Positions 9,538-18,748 of a DNA stretch of 64,000 bases are shown here, piece after piece (the stretch's first letter is position 1; the number at the start of each line of letters is the position of its first letter). A model generated the notes under the pieces. The model was not told the origin of the DNA and ran no database searches. It saw nothing but the letters and a program-made list of their open reading frames with translations. Made by a program: the position numbers and the translations under genes. The stretch is from CAVUQH01 sp963774445 (GTDB lineage Bacteria > Myxococcota_A > Polyangia > Haliangiales > Haliangiaceae): the NCBI GenBank assembly GCA_963774445.1, contig CAVZFC010000031.1:434001-498000 (forward strand). Reading direction: 5' to 3'.

Positions 9538-10452
9538 ATGTCAGATCCGCTTTCTCTCCCGTCCTGTTTTCACCAACCGATCCACCTGGGGCCGCTGCCG
9601 CTGCAGCCGTTCGGCATCCTCGTCGCCACCGGCGTGCTGGTCGGCGCGTGGGTCACCCGGCTGCGCGGGCGCTACCTGGGCATCGACGAGAACGAAGTCC
9701 GGACGATGGACGGCTACCTGCTCGTCGCCGGCTTCATCGGTGCCCACGTCTTCGACGCCATCTTCTACAATTGGCACAAGCTGACCGAGGAGCCGTGGCT
9801 CATCTTCAAGGTGTGGGAGGGCATCTCCTCCTACGGCGGCTTCCTCGGCGCCGGCATCGGCTTCATCGCCTTTTGCCGCGTGCACAAGGTGGCGCGGCCG
9901 CTGGTCTATGCCGACATCGTGGTCTGGGGCCTGTTACCCGGCTTCACCTTCGGGCGCATGGGCTGCACCACTGTGTTCGATCACCCGGGCGGCCACACCG
10001 ACTTCTTCCTCGGCATGGTCTACCCGTACGCCAACCTGATCCGCGAGGGGGTGCAGCCGGGCGATGTCATCCACAACCTCGGGCTGTACGAGCTGATCTT
10101 TCTGGTCTTCCTGATCGGCCTGGTGATGCTGGTGACCTGGGGCGGGCGCAAGCGGCCGATCGGCTTCGCCGCCGGACTGACCTGCATGCTCTACGGGCCG
10201 GTCCGGTTCATGCTCGACTTCCTGCGCTGGGATCGCACCGATCCGCGCGAGCTGGGGATGACCTTCGCGCAGTACGTCTCCATCGCCACCTTCCTCATTG
10301 GCGTGGCGGTGATGTGGCGCGCCTACACCGCGCCCAAGTGGGACCCCGCCGAGGAGAAGTTCTACCGCGACGGCGAGAAGCAACTGGAGTCGTCGCCGGC
10401 GAAGTCGGCGAGCAAGTCCTCGGGCAAGAAGAAGAAGAAGAAGCGCAAGTAG
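9538..10452 (+). CDS. lgt: Prolipoprotein diacylglyceryl transferase (Lgt), with Lys-rich tail
   Basis: A 304-residue inner-membrane enzyme that moves diacylglycerol from phosphatidylglycerol to the lipobox Cys of pre-lipoproteins, the first step of lipoprotein maturation. Seven or so hydrophobic helices are seen. The Lgt signature region is GLLPGFTFGRMGCTTVFDH near residue 140, with the essential Arg and Gly, and GAHVFDAIFYNW and SSYGGFLGAGIGF match the substrate-site motifs. The C-terminus carries an unusual tail of nine basic residues after SGKK. The window itself encodes over ten lipobox proteins, which fits the need for Lgt. Its place behind two acyl-CoA dehydrogenase genes is unusual. 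Start ATG 9538 was chosen because it begins 8 bases after the upstream stop. Confidence 0.9.
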   Translation: MSDPLSLPSCFHQPIHLGPLPLQPFGILVATGVLVGAWVTRLRGRYLGIDENEVRTMDGYLLVAGFIGAHVFDAIFYNWHKLTEEPWLIFKVWEGISSYGGFLGAGIGFIAFCRVHKVARPLVYADIVVWGLLPGFTFGRMGCTTVFDHPGGHTDFFLGMVYPYANLIREGVQPGDVIHNLGLYELIFLVFLIGLVMLVTWGGRKRPIGFAAGLTCMLYGPVRFMLDFLRWDRTDPRELGMTFAQYVSIATFLIGVAVMWRAYTAPKWDPAEEKFYRDGEKQLESSPAKSASKSSGKKKKKKRK

Positions 10453-10464
10453 CCGGACAGCGGC

Positions 10465-11064
10465 TCAGCGGGGGCGCTTCTTGCCTCCGCCTCCGCCTCC
10501 GCCTCCGCCTCCGCCTCCTGCGCCGCCGCGGCGGCGGTCTCGCCCCTCACCGCCGGGGCGGCGCGCGCGCATCTCGGCGTGGATCTCGGCCAGCGCAGCG
10601 GCGTCGAGCCAGTGGGGCAGGGCGGGGAGCAGCTCGTCGTCTTCGCGGGTGATGTGCCGCTCGTACGCCACGGCCAGGCGGTCGGCGACGTTGACCAGCG
10701 CGTCGGCGAGCGCGGGCGGACAGCGCGGACGCTCGATGCGGGCGAGCAGGTCGGCGAGCTCGGCGTGCAGCATCTCGTGCTCGCGGTGCTCGGCCCGAAG
10801 CCGTGCGAGCAGCGACGCGGCCACCGGGTCACCGTCGGCATGCGCCGCCAACCGGGGGAAGATCGATTCCTCCTCGTCCTCGACATGGCGCACTGCCGAC
10901 CGCTCGAGGTAGTCGCGCACCTCGCGCGCGACGAACAGCTCGACCCGGGTCGCCGTGCCGTCGGCGAGGGCACGCGCGGCAGCCGCCAGGTCGGCGAGGC
11001 GGCGCTCGAGCTTGCGGTGCGAGCGCTCGAGCATGGCGACAGCGTCACGATCGTCGTTGGGCAT
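10465..11064 (-). CDS. Hemerythrin (HHE) domain protein with poly-Gly tail
   Basis: A 199-residue cytoplasmic protein. The four-helix bundle carries the di-iron ligands of hemerythrin-like proteins: HRKLERRL near residue 17, HVEDEEESIFPRL near 57, HREHEMLHAEL near 91 and HITREDDELLPAL near 135. Such proteins bind O2 or NO, or guard iron-sulfur repair. From residue of about 165 the protein is Arg/Gly-rich and ends in a run of 13 Gly, encoded by six GGAGGC units at 10483-10518, then KKRPR. The start was set at ATG 11064 because TATCCT lies 7 bases upstream and the HHE domain begins soon after. An upstream in-frame start would add 33 Arg-rich residues without similarity. Confidence 0.87.
   Translation of the reverse strand: MPNDDRDAVAMLERSHRKLERRLADLAAAARALADGTATRVELFVAREVRDYLERSAVRHVEDEEESIFPRLAAHADGDPVAASLLARLRAEHREHEMLHAELADLLARIERPRCPPALADALVNVADRLAVAYERHITREDDELLPALPHWLDAAALAEIHAEMRARRPGGEGRDRRRGGAGGGGGGGGGGGGKKRPR
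10483..10518. repeat. Hexanucleotide repeat (GCCTCC)6
   Basis: Six perfect tandem copies of GCCTCC code for the poly-Gly tail of the hemerythrin-domain protein on the minus strand. The repeat is prone to slippage by whole units, which would change only the Gly tract length. Confidence 0.9.
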
Positions 11065-11071
11065 CGCGCGG

Positions 11072-11077
11072 AGGATA
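11072..11077 (-). promoter_or_regulatory. Putative -10 element TATCCT (leaderless)
   Basis: TATCCT on the minus strand ends 7 bases before the ATG (11064) of the hemerythrin-domain gene. Confidence 0.55.
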
Positions 11078-11102
11078 CGACCTCGGCGCGGGAGCGCCAA
11101 CG

Positions 11103-11390
11103 CTACAGCCGCGCGGCGACTGCGGAGGCGGCGATCACCAGCTCGGGGTAGCGCTCGCGCCACGCCGGCAGCGCCAGCCAGTGAAAGTGGTTTGGCGCCA
11201 GGGCCACAGCGGGGGCTCCGGCGGTCTCTTCGAGACCGGTGAACGCTTCGTCACCCAGCCCGTCCACCGGGCCCACGACCAGCGCTCCGCCGCCCTCGAG
11301 CGCCAGCGCGCTGGCTCGCCAGTGCCAACCCGCGCCGCTGCGCTTCTCCGCTGCCCACAGTCCCGGAACCTCCTCGATCTGCGTCCACAT
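11103..11390 (-). CDS. Short MBL-fold/DUF4336-like protein, probably truncated
   Basis: A 95-residue frame. The order W-x-Q-I-x-x-V-P-G-L-W, then GALVVGPVDGL, then the APNHFHWLALPAWRERYPELVI segment resembles the first half of DUF4336 proteins, which are metallo-beta-lactamase-fold relatives of about 220 residues. The second half is absent: the frame stops at TAG 11105-11103, and the hemerythrin gene starts 38 bases beyond on the same strand. It is therefore a fragment, or a short stand-alone version. TAAGCA lies 8 bases before the ATG, a weak promoter match. No metal-binding HXHXDH motif remains; only N-H-x-H is seen. The assignment rests on pattern memory. Confidence 0.45.
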   Translation of the reverse strand: MWTQIEEVPGLWAAEKRSGAGWHWRASALALEGGGALVVGPVDGLGDEAFTGLEETAGAPAVALAPNHFHWLALPAWRERYPELVIAASAVAARL

Positions 11391-11456
11391 GCGGGAGCTG
11401 CTTAGCCTTTTTGCGCGCGCGGCTCAATCCCCTTCCCCGGGACCCGCCCGGCCGGT

Positions 11457-11462
11457 TAGCCT
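11457..11462 (+). promoter_or_regulatory. Putative -10 element TAGCCT (leaderless)
   Basis: TAGCCT ends 7 bases before the ATG (11470) of the SpoIID-like gene. This spacing supports that start over an in-frame upstream one. Confidence 0.5.
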
Positions 11463-11469
11463 GGATCGG

Positions 11470-12294
11470 ATGCGCCGCTCGCTACTTCTCGGCGTCGCCC
11501 TGGTCGCGGCCTGCAATCAGGGGGACGCCGTCAACCACACGGCGCTGCACCTGGACGCCTACTGCACCGCCACGGTCACCGGGGTGGGCGACGTGGACGT
11601 CGAGAACGACTACCTGCCGCACGTGGTGATGTGCGAGAACGGCGGCGCCAGCTTCGAGGCGCTGAAGGCGCAGGCGGTGGCCGCGCGCAGCTATCTCTAC
11701 TACCGGCTCAACGGCACCGGCAGCATCGGCGACGGCACCGGCGATCAGGTTTACACCTGTGGCAACCAGCCGGGCATGGCGCAGTACATGGCGGTGGCCG
11801 CCACCAGCGGTCAGGTGCTCGGCTACATGGGCACGCAGGTGGCGGCGTTCTTCGTCGCCGGGGCCAAGCAGTCGCCGCCGTCGTGCACCGGTGGCACCAA
11901 CGATCCGACCGGCACCGAGCACTACGTCACCTACAACCAGGGCAAGTCGGGCGACACCATCGATCAGACCCCCCTCGGCTTCGTCAGCCCGGGCAACTAC
12001 GCCAACCGCGGCTGCCTGTCGCAGAACGGCTCCGACTGCCTGTCGGACGACGGCATGCTCTACGACGAGATCCTCCGCTTCTACTACGGCGAGGATATCG
12101 AGCTGGTGCAGGCCCTGGGCGCCTGCGTCACGGCGCCTGACACCCCCGATGCCGGCGCGGGCGACGGCGCTGATGCCGGCGCGGGCGGCGGCGGCGACGG
12201 CGATCTCGGTGGCGGCTGCAGCGGCGGCAACGCCCCGGCGCCGCCGCTGATGCTCGCCGCGCTGGCGCTGTTCCTCTGGCGCCGCCGGGCCTAG
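11470..12294 (+). CDS. SpoIID/LytB-domain lipoprotein with C-terminal membrane tag
   Basis: A 274-residue exported protein. It begins with a lipoprotein signal peptide (lipobox VAAC, Cys at residue 15). The SpoIID signature follows: DYLPHVVMCENGGASFEALKAQAVAARSYLYYRL (about residues 42-76). SpoIID proteins cleave denuded glycan strands of peptidoglycan. The catalytic Glu of SpoIID lies in the E-N-G-x-x-x-x-E-A-L-K-A-Q-A-V-A-A-R region and is present. After a Gly/Asp/Ala linker the protein ends with GGGCSGGN, a hydrophobic helix and WRRRA. That is the layout of a MYXO-CTERM-like sorting tail: Cys, transmembrane helix, Arg cluster. Both a lipobox and a C-terminal tag in one protein is unusual. 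Confidence 0.82.
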   Translation: MRRSLLLGVALVAACNQGDAVNHTALHLDAYCTATVTGVGDVDVENDYLPHVVMCENGGASFEALKAQAVAARSYLYYRLNGTGSIGDGTGDQVYTCGNQPGMAQYMAVAATSGQVLGYMGTQVAAFFVAGAKQSPPSCTGGTNDPTGTEHYVTYNQGKSGDTIDQTPLGFVSPGNYANRGCLSQNGSDCLSDDGMLYDEILRFYYGEDIELVQALGACVTAPDTPDAGAGDGADAGAGGGGDGDLGGGCSGGNAPAPPLMLAALALFLWRRRA

Positions 12295-12314
12295 CTCGTC
12301 GTTCGACGTGGCGG

Positions 12315-13487
12315 TCAGGGGGGGCTGGGCAGTGCCTGCAGGGTGATCTTGACGTCGCGCCGCCGGCCGTTGCGTTCGAGGGTCAGCTTGACCGTGTCGC
12401 CGACGGTGTGCTGATCGAGGACGCGGAACAGATCGCTCGAGGTGGTCACCGGGTTGCCGTCGATGGCCACCACCACGTCGCCCAGCACCCAGCGGCCGCC
12501 CGCGCCGCCCGCGATCCCCTTGAGGCCCGCTTGCGCCGCCGCGCTTCCCGGCTGCGTGTCGAAGACGATCACGCCCTTGAGGTTGAGCGCGTGCGCCATC
12601 TGATCGCTGCCGATGTGGATGCCCAGCCCCGGCCGCGTGATGCGCCCCTTGGAGATGAGCGTCGGCACGGTCAGGTTGACGGTGTCGACCGGAACCGCGA
12701 AGCCGATGCCGGCGTAGGCGCCCGACGGGCTGTAGATGGCGGTGTTGATGCCGATCAGCCGGCCGTGGCTGTCGAGCAGCGGGCCGCCGGAGTTGCCCGG
12801 GTTGATCGCAGCGTCGGTCTGGATGACGTCGTAGATCGGGCGCCGCGTGACCGACTGGATCTCGCGTCCGAGCCCGCTGATCACGCCGGTCGTCAGGGTG
12901 TGATCGAGGCCGAACGGGTTGCCGATGGCGAACACGCTCTGGCCGACGCGCAAGTTCGCCGAGGTGCCGATGGCGATCGGCTTGAGCTTGTCGGCGGGGG
13001 CGTCGATGTGCAGGACCGCCAGATCCTTGTCGGGCGCGGTGCCGACGATCTCGGCCTTCCACGAGGTGTTGTCGTCGAGGGTGACCTCGGCGTGGTCGGC
13101 GTGCTGCACCACGTGAAAGTTGGTGACGATGTGGCCGTCGGTGTCCCACACGAAGCCAGTGCCGGTGCCCTGCGGGATGTCGAAGACGTTGAAGCTCAGG
13201 CGGCTGCGCCGGCTCTCCAGGCTGGTGATGTGGACCACGGAGGGCGACGAGTTGTCGAACATCTCGATGGTCTGCTGCTCGGCCTGGCCCAGGTCGCCCT
13301 GGGGCGGCGTGATCGATCGCGGCTCGGCGTTGGACCGGGACGGCCGGCCTGACGCGCGCTGGCGAAGGACCGTGTAGACCAGGGCTCCCGCGACGAGGAG
13401 CAGCAGAATCGCCAACCACCGGGTGACCGTAGAGGGGCCGCGGGTGTGGACGTGGGGCTGGATCGGTGGTTGGTCGGGCAGTGGCAC
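12315..13487 (-). CDS. HtrA/DegP-type serine protease with one PDZ domain
   Basis: A 390-residue envelope protease. A single transmembrane anchor spans residues 23-41, so it is membrane-tethered like DegS rather than soluble. The trypsin-like domain has the triad His125 (TNFHVV), Asp155 (DKDLAVLH) and Ser233 (GNSGGPLLD), all intact. One PDZ domain follows (about residues 285-380, with GLGIHIG and GDVVVAIDGNPV). Such proteases sense misfolded envelope proteins and cleave regulators or degrade substrates. The GTG start at 13487 is supported by TAGACT 6 bases upstream. The gene stands alone between convergent and divergent neighbours. Confidence 0.92.
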   Translation of the reverse strand: MPLPDQPPIQPHVHTRGPSTVTRWLAILLLLVAGALVYTVLRQRASGRPSRSNAEPRSITPPQGDLGQAEQQTIEMFDNSSPSVVHITSLESRRSRLSFNVFDIPQGTGTGFVWDTDGHIVTNFHVVQHADHAEVTLDDNTSWKAEIVGTAPDKDLAVLHIDAPADKLKPIAIGTSANLRVGQSVFAIGNPFGLDHTLTTGVISGLGREIQSVTRRPIYDVIQTDAAINPGNSGGPLLDSHGRLIGINTAIYSPSGAYAGIGFAVPVDTVNLTVPTLISKGRITRPGLGIHIGSDQMAHALNLKGVIVFDTQPGSAAAQAGLKGIAGGAGGRWVLGDVVVAIDGNPVTTSSDLFRVLDQHTVGDTVKLTLERNGRRRDVKITLQALPSPP

Positions 13488-13493
13488 GGCTGG

Positions 13494-13499
13494 AGTCTA
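13494..13499 (-). promoter_or_regulatory. Putative -10 element TAGACT (leaderless)
   Basis: TAGACT on the minus strand ends 6 bases before the GTG (13487) of the HtrA-type protease gene. An identical TAGACT at the same spacing precedes the gene at 34455. Confidence 0.55.
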
Positions 13500-13579
13500 C
13501 CCCGGGTTACCGGGCTCGCGCGGCGCGGTATTCCCGCCCTCTGCACGTCCGGCTACTGGGCGCTGTCGGGCCGATCGGT

Positions 13580-13585
13580 TAGGCT
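13580..13585 (+). promoter_or_regulatory. Putative -10 element TAGGCT (leaderless)
   Basis: TAGGCT ends 8 bases before ATG 13594 (5 bases before a GTG at 13591) of the esterase gene. Confidence 0.5.
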
Positions 13586-13593
13586 TCGAGGTG

Positions 13594-14694
13594 ATGCCGA
13601 AGATCGACGCGGGACAGCTCGCCGAGCGCCTGGGTGTCACCGACGCCACCACGCGCCCGCCGCGCGCGAACCCGATCCGCCGCAGCCTGGACCGCTTCCG
13701 CCGCCAGGTGGCACAGCGGGCCACGGCGCAGCTGTCCGACGCCGCCTTCCGCGGGTTGTCGGCGGCCGGGCGGCTGCACCCGCTGGCCGATCCGGCCCGC
13801 CACCAGGTGCAGGTGATCCGCGACGTCCCCTACGCCGACGACGGCTCGCCGGATCACGTCCTGGACATCTACCGGCCGGCCGTGCGCCGCGGGCCGTTTC
13901 CGGTGGTGATGTACGTGCACGGCGGCGGCTTTCGCCTGCTGTCCAAAGATACCCACTGGATCATGGGGCTCCTCTTCGCCCGCTTCGGCTACCTGGTGTT
14001 CAACATCAGCTACCGGCTGGCGCCCAAGCACCCGTACCCGGCCGCGCTCGAGGACACCTGCGCCGCGTACAAGTGGGTGATCGAGAACGCCGCCAACTAC
14101 GGTGGCGACGTGTCGCGGTTGATCGTCGCCGGCGAATCGGCCGGCGGCAACCTGGTCTCGGCGCTGACCGTGGCCACCTGCTACGAGCGGCCCGAGCCGT
14201 TTGCCCGCGAGGTGTTCGACCTGGGCGTGGTGCCCAGCGTGACCATGCCGTTCTGCGCCATCCTCCAGGTCACCGACACCGAGCGCTTCCGCGTGCGCCG
14301 CAAGCTGCCGTTCTGGGTCAACACGGTCCTGCGCGACGTCACCGATAGCTACCTGGCCGGCGCCGACGAAAACCGCGAGGGTGGGCTCGGCCTGGCCGAC
14401 CCGCTGCTCGTGGTCGAAGGCGACGAGCAGCCGGCGCGGCCGCTGCCGCCGCACTTCCTGCCGGTCGGCACCAAAGATCCGCTACTCGACGACAGCCGGC
14501 GCATGGCCGCGGCACTCGATGCCCGCGGCGTCCCGTGCGAGGCGCGCTACTACCCGGGCGAGCTGCACGCGTTCCAGGCGATCGTCTGGCGCAAGGCGGC
14601 GCGCCGCTGTTGGCGCGACGCGTTCGCCTTCCTCAACCGCTATCTCGACGACGCCCCGGCCGCCTTGGATCGTCCCACCGCCCACGCCGGCTGA
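13594..14694 (+). CDS. HSL-family alpha/beta hydrolase (esterase/lipase)
   Basis: A 366-residue protein without a signal peptide. The oxyanion-hole motif HGGGF (109-113) and nucleophile elbow GESAGG (Ser182) define the hormone-sensitive-lipase family (type IV) of carboxylesterases. The acid is expected in GTKDPLLDD and the catalytic His in GELHAFQ near residue 330. It hydrolyses short- to medium-chain acyl esters in related proteins; the substrate is unknown. It precedes the permease gene by 26 bases on the same strand and may share its mRNA. Residues 20-75 are an N-terminal cap-like helical region. Confidence 0.88.
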   Translation: MPKIDAGQLAERLGVTDATTRPPRANPIRRSLDRFRRQVAQRATAQLSDAAFRGLSAAGRLHPLADPARHQVQVIRDVPYADDGSPDHVLDIYRPAVRRGPFPVVMYVHGGGFRLLSKDTHWIMGLLFARFGYLVFNISYRLAPKHPYPAALEDTCAAYKWVIENAANYGGDVSRLIVAGESAGGNLVSALTVATCYERPEPFAREVFDLGVVPSVTMPFCAILQVTDTERFRVRRKLPFWVNTVLRDVTDSYLAGADENREGGLGLADPLLVVEGDEQPARPLPPHFLPVGTKDPLLDDSRRMAAALDARGVPCEARYYPGELHAFQAIVWRKAARRCWRDAFAFLNRYLDDAPAALDRPTAHAG

Positions 14695-14720
14695 GCCGCG
14701 CCGCCTGCACTGAACCGCGC

Positions 14721-16049
<1,329 letters not shown>

Positions 16050-16071
16050 ACCCCGAGCCCCCGTCGGGCGT

Positions 16072-16077
16072 TAGAAT
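16072..16077 (+). promoter_or_regulatory. Putative -10 element TAGAAT (leaderless)
   Basis: TAGAAT ends 7 bases before GTG 16085 (4 bases before GTG 16082) of the five-heme cytochrome gene. Confidence 0.6.
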
Positions 16078-16084
16078 CCCGGTG

Positions 16085-18256
16085 GTGACCCGGGGGACGA
16101 TATCGGCGGCGCTGGTGGCGCTGGCGGCGGCAGCCTGTGGCGCCAACCGCGAGAAGCCGAAGCCGAAGCCGAAGCCGGCGCCGGCGCCGATTCCCGCGCC
16201 GCTGCTTCCGTCCACGGCCGGGCGCCTGGCGCCGTCGTACGTCGACGCGCCGATCGGGCCGGGCACCAAGGGCGACTACCTGGCCAACGTCGAGGACTGC
16301 TCCAGCTGCCACGCCGCGGTCGCCGCGCAGTGGGCGCAGAGCATGCACTCGCTGTCGTCGTTCAACAATCCGATCTATAAGGTCGCCTTCGACCGGCTGC
16401 GCGCCGACGCCGGCAAGGGCACCAGTCGCTTTTGCGCCGGCTGCCACGACCTGCCGCTGCTGGTCAACGGCGCCATGGACGGCGACATCGCGCCCGACGA
16501 TCCGCGCGCCCACGCCGGCGTCGCCTGCCGCACCTGCCACGGCATCACCCACATCGCACCGGACGGCAACGCCAGCTTCTCGCTGCGCCCGGACCCGCTG
16601 CCGATTCCCGACACCAGCGATCCGGCCAGCGTCGCGGCGCACAAGCGCGCGGCCAGCCGCGAGCGCTTCGGCGCCCAGCTGTGCGAGGGCTGCCATCGCT
16701 CGTTCCTCGGCACCGACACGCGCAACGCGCACCACCTGAACGGCCAGGACGAGGTCACCTCGTGGCGGTCGTCGGCGTATGCCGGCGGCGACCTCAGCCG
16801 GGTCAACAGCGGCGTCGAGCAGCGCGACTGCATCGGCTGCCACATGCCCAAGATCCAGTCGGACCTCGACGACCCGGCCGCCGACGCCCAGGGGCGCGTG
16901 CACTCGCACCAGTTCCTCGGCGGCCACACCTGGATGGCGTCGATGCTGAGCGACGACCAGCTCCTGGCCGCGTCGCAGGCGTTCCTGCGCAACATCGTGA
17001 CCGCCGACGTCGCCTCGGTGCGGGAGGGCGGCCGCGAATACCTGGGCGCCGACGGCGCGCCGGCGACGGTCGGCGCTGACGTCGTGATCGACGTCGTGCT
17101 GCGCAACCTCGGCGTCGGCCACAACCTGCCCGCCGGCGTGGTCGACTTGCAGGACAGCTGGATCGAGGTTAACGTCACCGACGCCCGCGGCAAGCCGATC
17201 GCCAGCGCTGGCCACGGCCACCGCCGCGGCGACGACGATCCCAGCGCCCACGTCTTGCGCGTGACCCTGGCCGACGAAGAGGCCAAGCCGCTCTACCAGC
17301 ACGAGACCAACCTGTTTCGCGCCTCGATCGTCGACCACACGATCGGACCGCGCGACGCCGCGGTGGTGTCGTACCACTTCCACATGCCCGCCCACGTCGC
17401 CGTGCCGGTGCGCATCGACGCGCGCCTGGTCCACCGCACGCGCAACCTGCCGCTGCAAGAGGCGGCGTGCGACGTGTCCAAGAGCCCCGAGGGGCGCGCG
17501 CTCACCCGCGCCCGCGAATCGTTCCGCGGCGTGGCGCTCGACCCGTGCAAGCCGCAGCCGATCACCGTCCTGGCCGAAGACACCGCTGTACTGGGCGGCC
17601 CGGCGCCGGCCGATTCGCGCCCGCGCTGGCAGCGCCTCTACGAGCTGGGCATGGCCCGCGACCACGCCGTGCAAGAAGATCTCGACGCCGCCCGCAGCGC
17701 CCTCGACGCCGCCCTCGCCGAGCTCGACGCACACCAGATCCACGGCCAGCCGCGCGCCGCCGTGCTGGCCGAGCTGGGCAAGATGGCTGGCCGCCAGGGG
17801 CGCACCGATGAAGCCCTGGCGCTCCTCGATCGCGCCGACGCCGAGGTCCCCGGCAACCCCGCGATCGCGCGCATCCGCGCCGACGCGCTGATGCGCGTAT
17901 GGCGCTGGGACGAGGCCGTGGCACCGCTGCGCCTGGCGACCGAGAAGGCGCCGACCAACCTCGACGGCCACGTGGCGCTGGCGGTGACCCTGGGCAGCCT
18001 CGGCCGCGACGCCGAGGCGCTGGACGCCGCCCGCGCCGGCCTCCTCCTGCAGCCGCGCGAGCCGTCGCTCCTGCGCGTGCAGGCGCTGGCGCTGCGCGGC
18101 CTGGGCGCGCCCAGCGACGCCGCGCTGGCCGCCTACGACCAGCACCGCGCACCGGACGAGGCGACCGATCTACGCATCCGCTGCGCCGCCGCGTCGCCGG
18201 ACTGCGCGCGCGAGCGGACGCCCGTGCACACCCACGAGATGGTGCCAGCGCGCTAG
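16085..18256 (+). CDS. Five-heme c-type cytochrome lipoprotein with TPR domain
   Basis: A 723-residue exported protein. The signal peptide ends in a lipobox with Cys18 (LAAAAC) and is followed by a Lys-Pro/Ala-Pro linker. Residues of about 65-270 hold five CXXCH heme sites in order: CSSCH, CAGCH, CRTCH, CEGCH and CIGCH. The spacing resembles cytochrome c554-type multiheme proteins. A beta-rich domain comes next (about 300-480, with VGHNLPAGVVDLQDSWIEV). From about residue 520 there are tetratricopeptide repeats (DEALALLDRADAEVPGNPA and AVAPLRLATEKAPTNLDGH). It is probably an outer-surface or periplasmic electron carrier that docks a partner through its TPRs. The redox partner is not encoded nearby. 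Confidence 0.88.
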   Translation: MTRGTISAALVALAAAACGANREKPKPKPKPAPAPIPAPLLPSTAGRLAPSYVDAPIGPGTKGDYLANVEDCSSCHAAVAAQWAQSMHSLSSFNNPIYKVAFDRLRADAGKGTSRFCAGCHDLPLLVNGAMDGDIAPDDPRAHAGVACRTCHGITHIAPDGNASFSLRPDPLPIPDTSDPASVAAHKRAASRERFGAQLCEGCHRSFLGTDTRNAHHLNGQDEVTSWRSSAYAGGDLSRVNSGVEQRDCIGCHMPKIQSDLDDPAADAQGRVHSHQFLGGHTWMASMLSDDQLLAASQAFLRNIVTADVASVREGGREYLGADGAPATVGADVVIDVVLRNLGVGHNLPAGVVDLQDSWIEVNVTDARGKPIASAGHGHRRGDDDPSAHVLRVTLADEEAKPLYQHETNLFRASIVDHTIGPRDAAVVSYHFHMPAHVAVPVRIDARLVHRTRNLPLQEAACDVSKSPEGRALTRARESFRGVALDPCKPQPITVLAEDTAVLGGPAPADSRPRWQRLYELGMARDHAVQEDLDAARSALDAALAELDAHQIHGQPRAAVLAELGKMAGRQGRTDEALALLDRADAEVPGNPAIARIRADALMRVWRWDEAVAPLRLATEKAPTNLDGHVALAVTLGSLGRDAEALDAARAGLLLQPREPSLLRVQALALRGLGAPSDAALAAYDQHRAPDEATDLRIRCAAASPDCARERTPVHTHEMVPAR

Positions 18257-18283
18257 CGCCGCGGTAGCTCCGACCGAACGCGC

Positions 18284-18289
18284 TATGCT
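18284..18289 (+). promoter_or_regulatory. Putative -10 element TATGCT (leaderless)
   Basis: TATGCT ends 6 bases before the GTG (18296) of the small membrane-protein gene that precedes the HTTM gene. Confidence 0.55.
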
Positions 18290-18295
18290 CGCGCC

Positions 18296-18748
18296 GTGCG
18301 GGCAGGGGAGCGGGTCTGGGCTTACGCCGTCGTCGTCGCGATCATCGCGGCAGCGCTGTGGCCACTCACGTGGAACCCGCGTGACGACGACTCGTTCCCG
18401 CTGTCGCCCTACGCCATGTTCTCCCGCGGGCAGGCCTCGACGCGGGTCACCGTCGACTACGCCGTGGCCGTGACTGCCGCCGGCGCGCGCCGTTCGGTGC
18501 CGCCGAAAATGATGGGCACGCCCGAGGTGCTGCAGGCGCGGGCGCTGGTGTCGCGATCGATCGGCCGGCCGGCGGCGGCCCGCGCGCTGTGCCGCCAGAT
18601 CGCGCGCGCCGCTCGCGCGGCCTGGTCCGACGTCACCGAGATCGTCCTGGTCACCGGCACCCACGACGCGGTCAACATCCTCGACGGCGACTGGAGCCGC
18701 GGGGTCGAGCGCGAGCGCGCCCGATGCCGCGTGGAGCCGGATCGGTGA
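18296..18748 (+). CDS. Small membrane-anchored protein paired with HTTM protein
   Basis: A 150-residue protein. One hydrophobic helix (residues 6-23) anchors it, and the rest is predicted outside. Just after the helix comes DSFPLSPYAMFSRG; the phrase FPLS-x-Y-x-MF recurs in proteins that sit beside HTTM/gamma-carboxylase-like genes. The remainder is an Ala/Arg-rich helical stretch and a short C-terminal beta region. Its TGA overlaps the GTG start of the HTTM gene (GTGA at 18745-18748), so the two are translationally coupled and probably form a unit. The function is unknown. Confidence 0.65.
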   Translation: MRAGERVWAYAVVVAIIAAALWPLTWNPRDDDSFPLSPYAMFSRGQASTRVTVDYAVAVTAAGARRSVPPKMMGTPEVLQARALVSRSIGRPAAARALCRQIARAARAAWSDVTEIVLVTGTHDAVNILDGDWSRGVERERARCRVEPDR

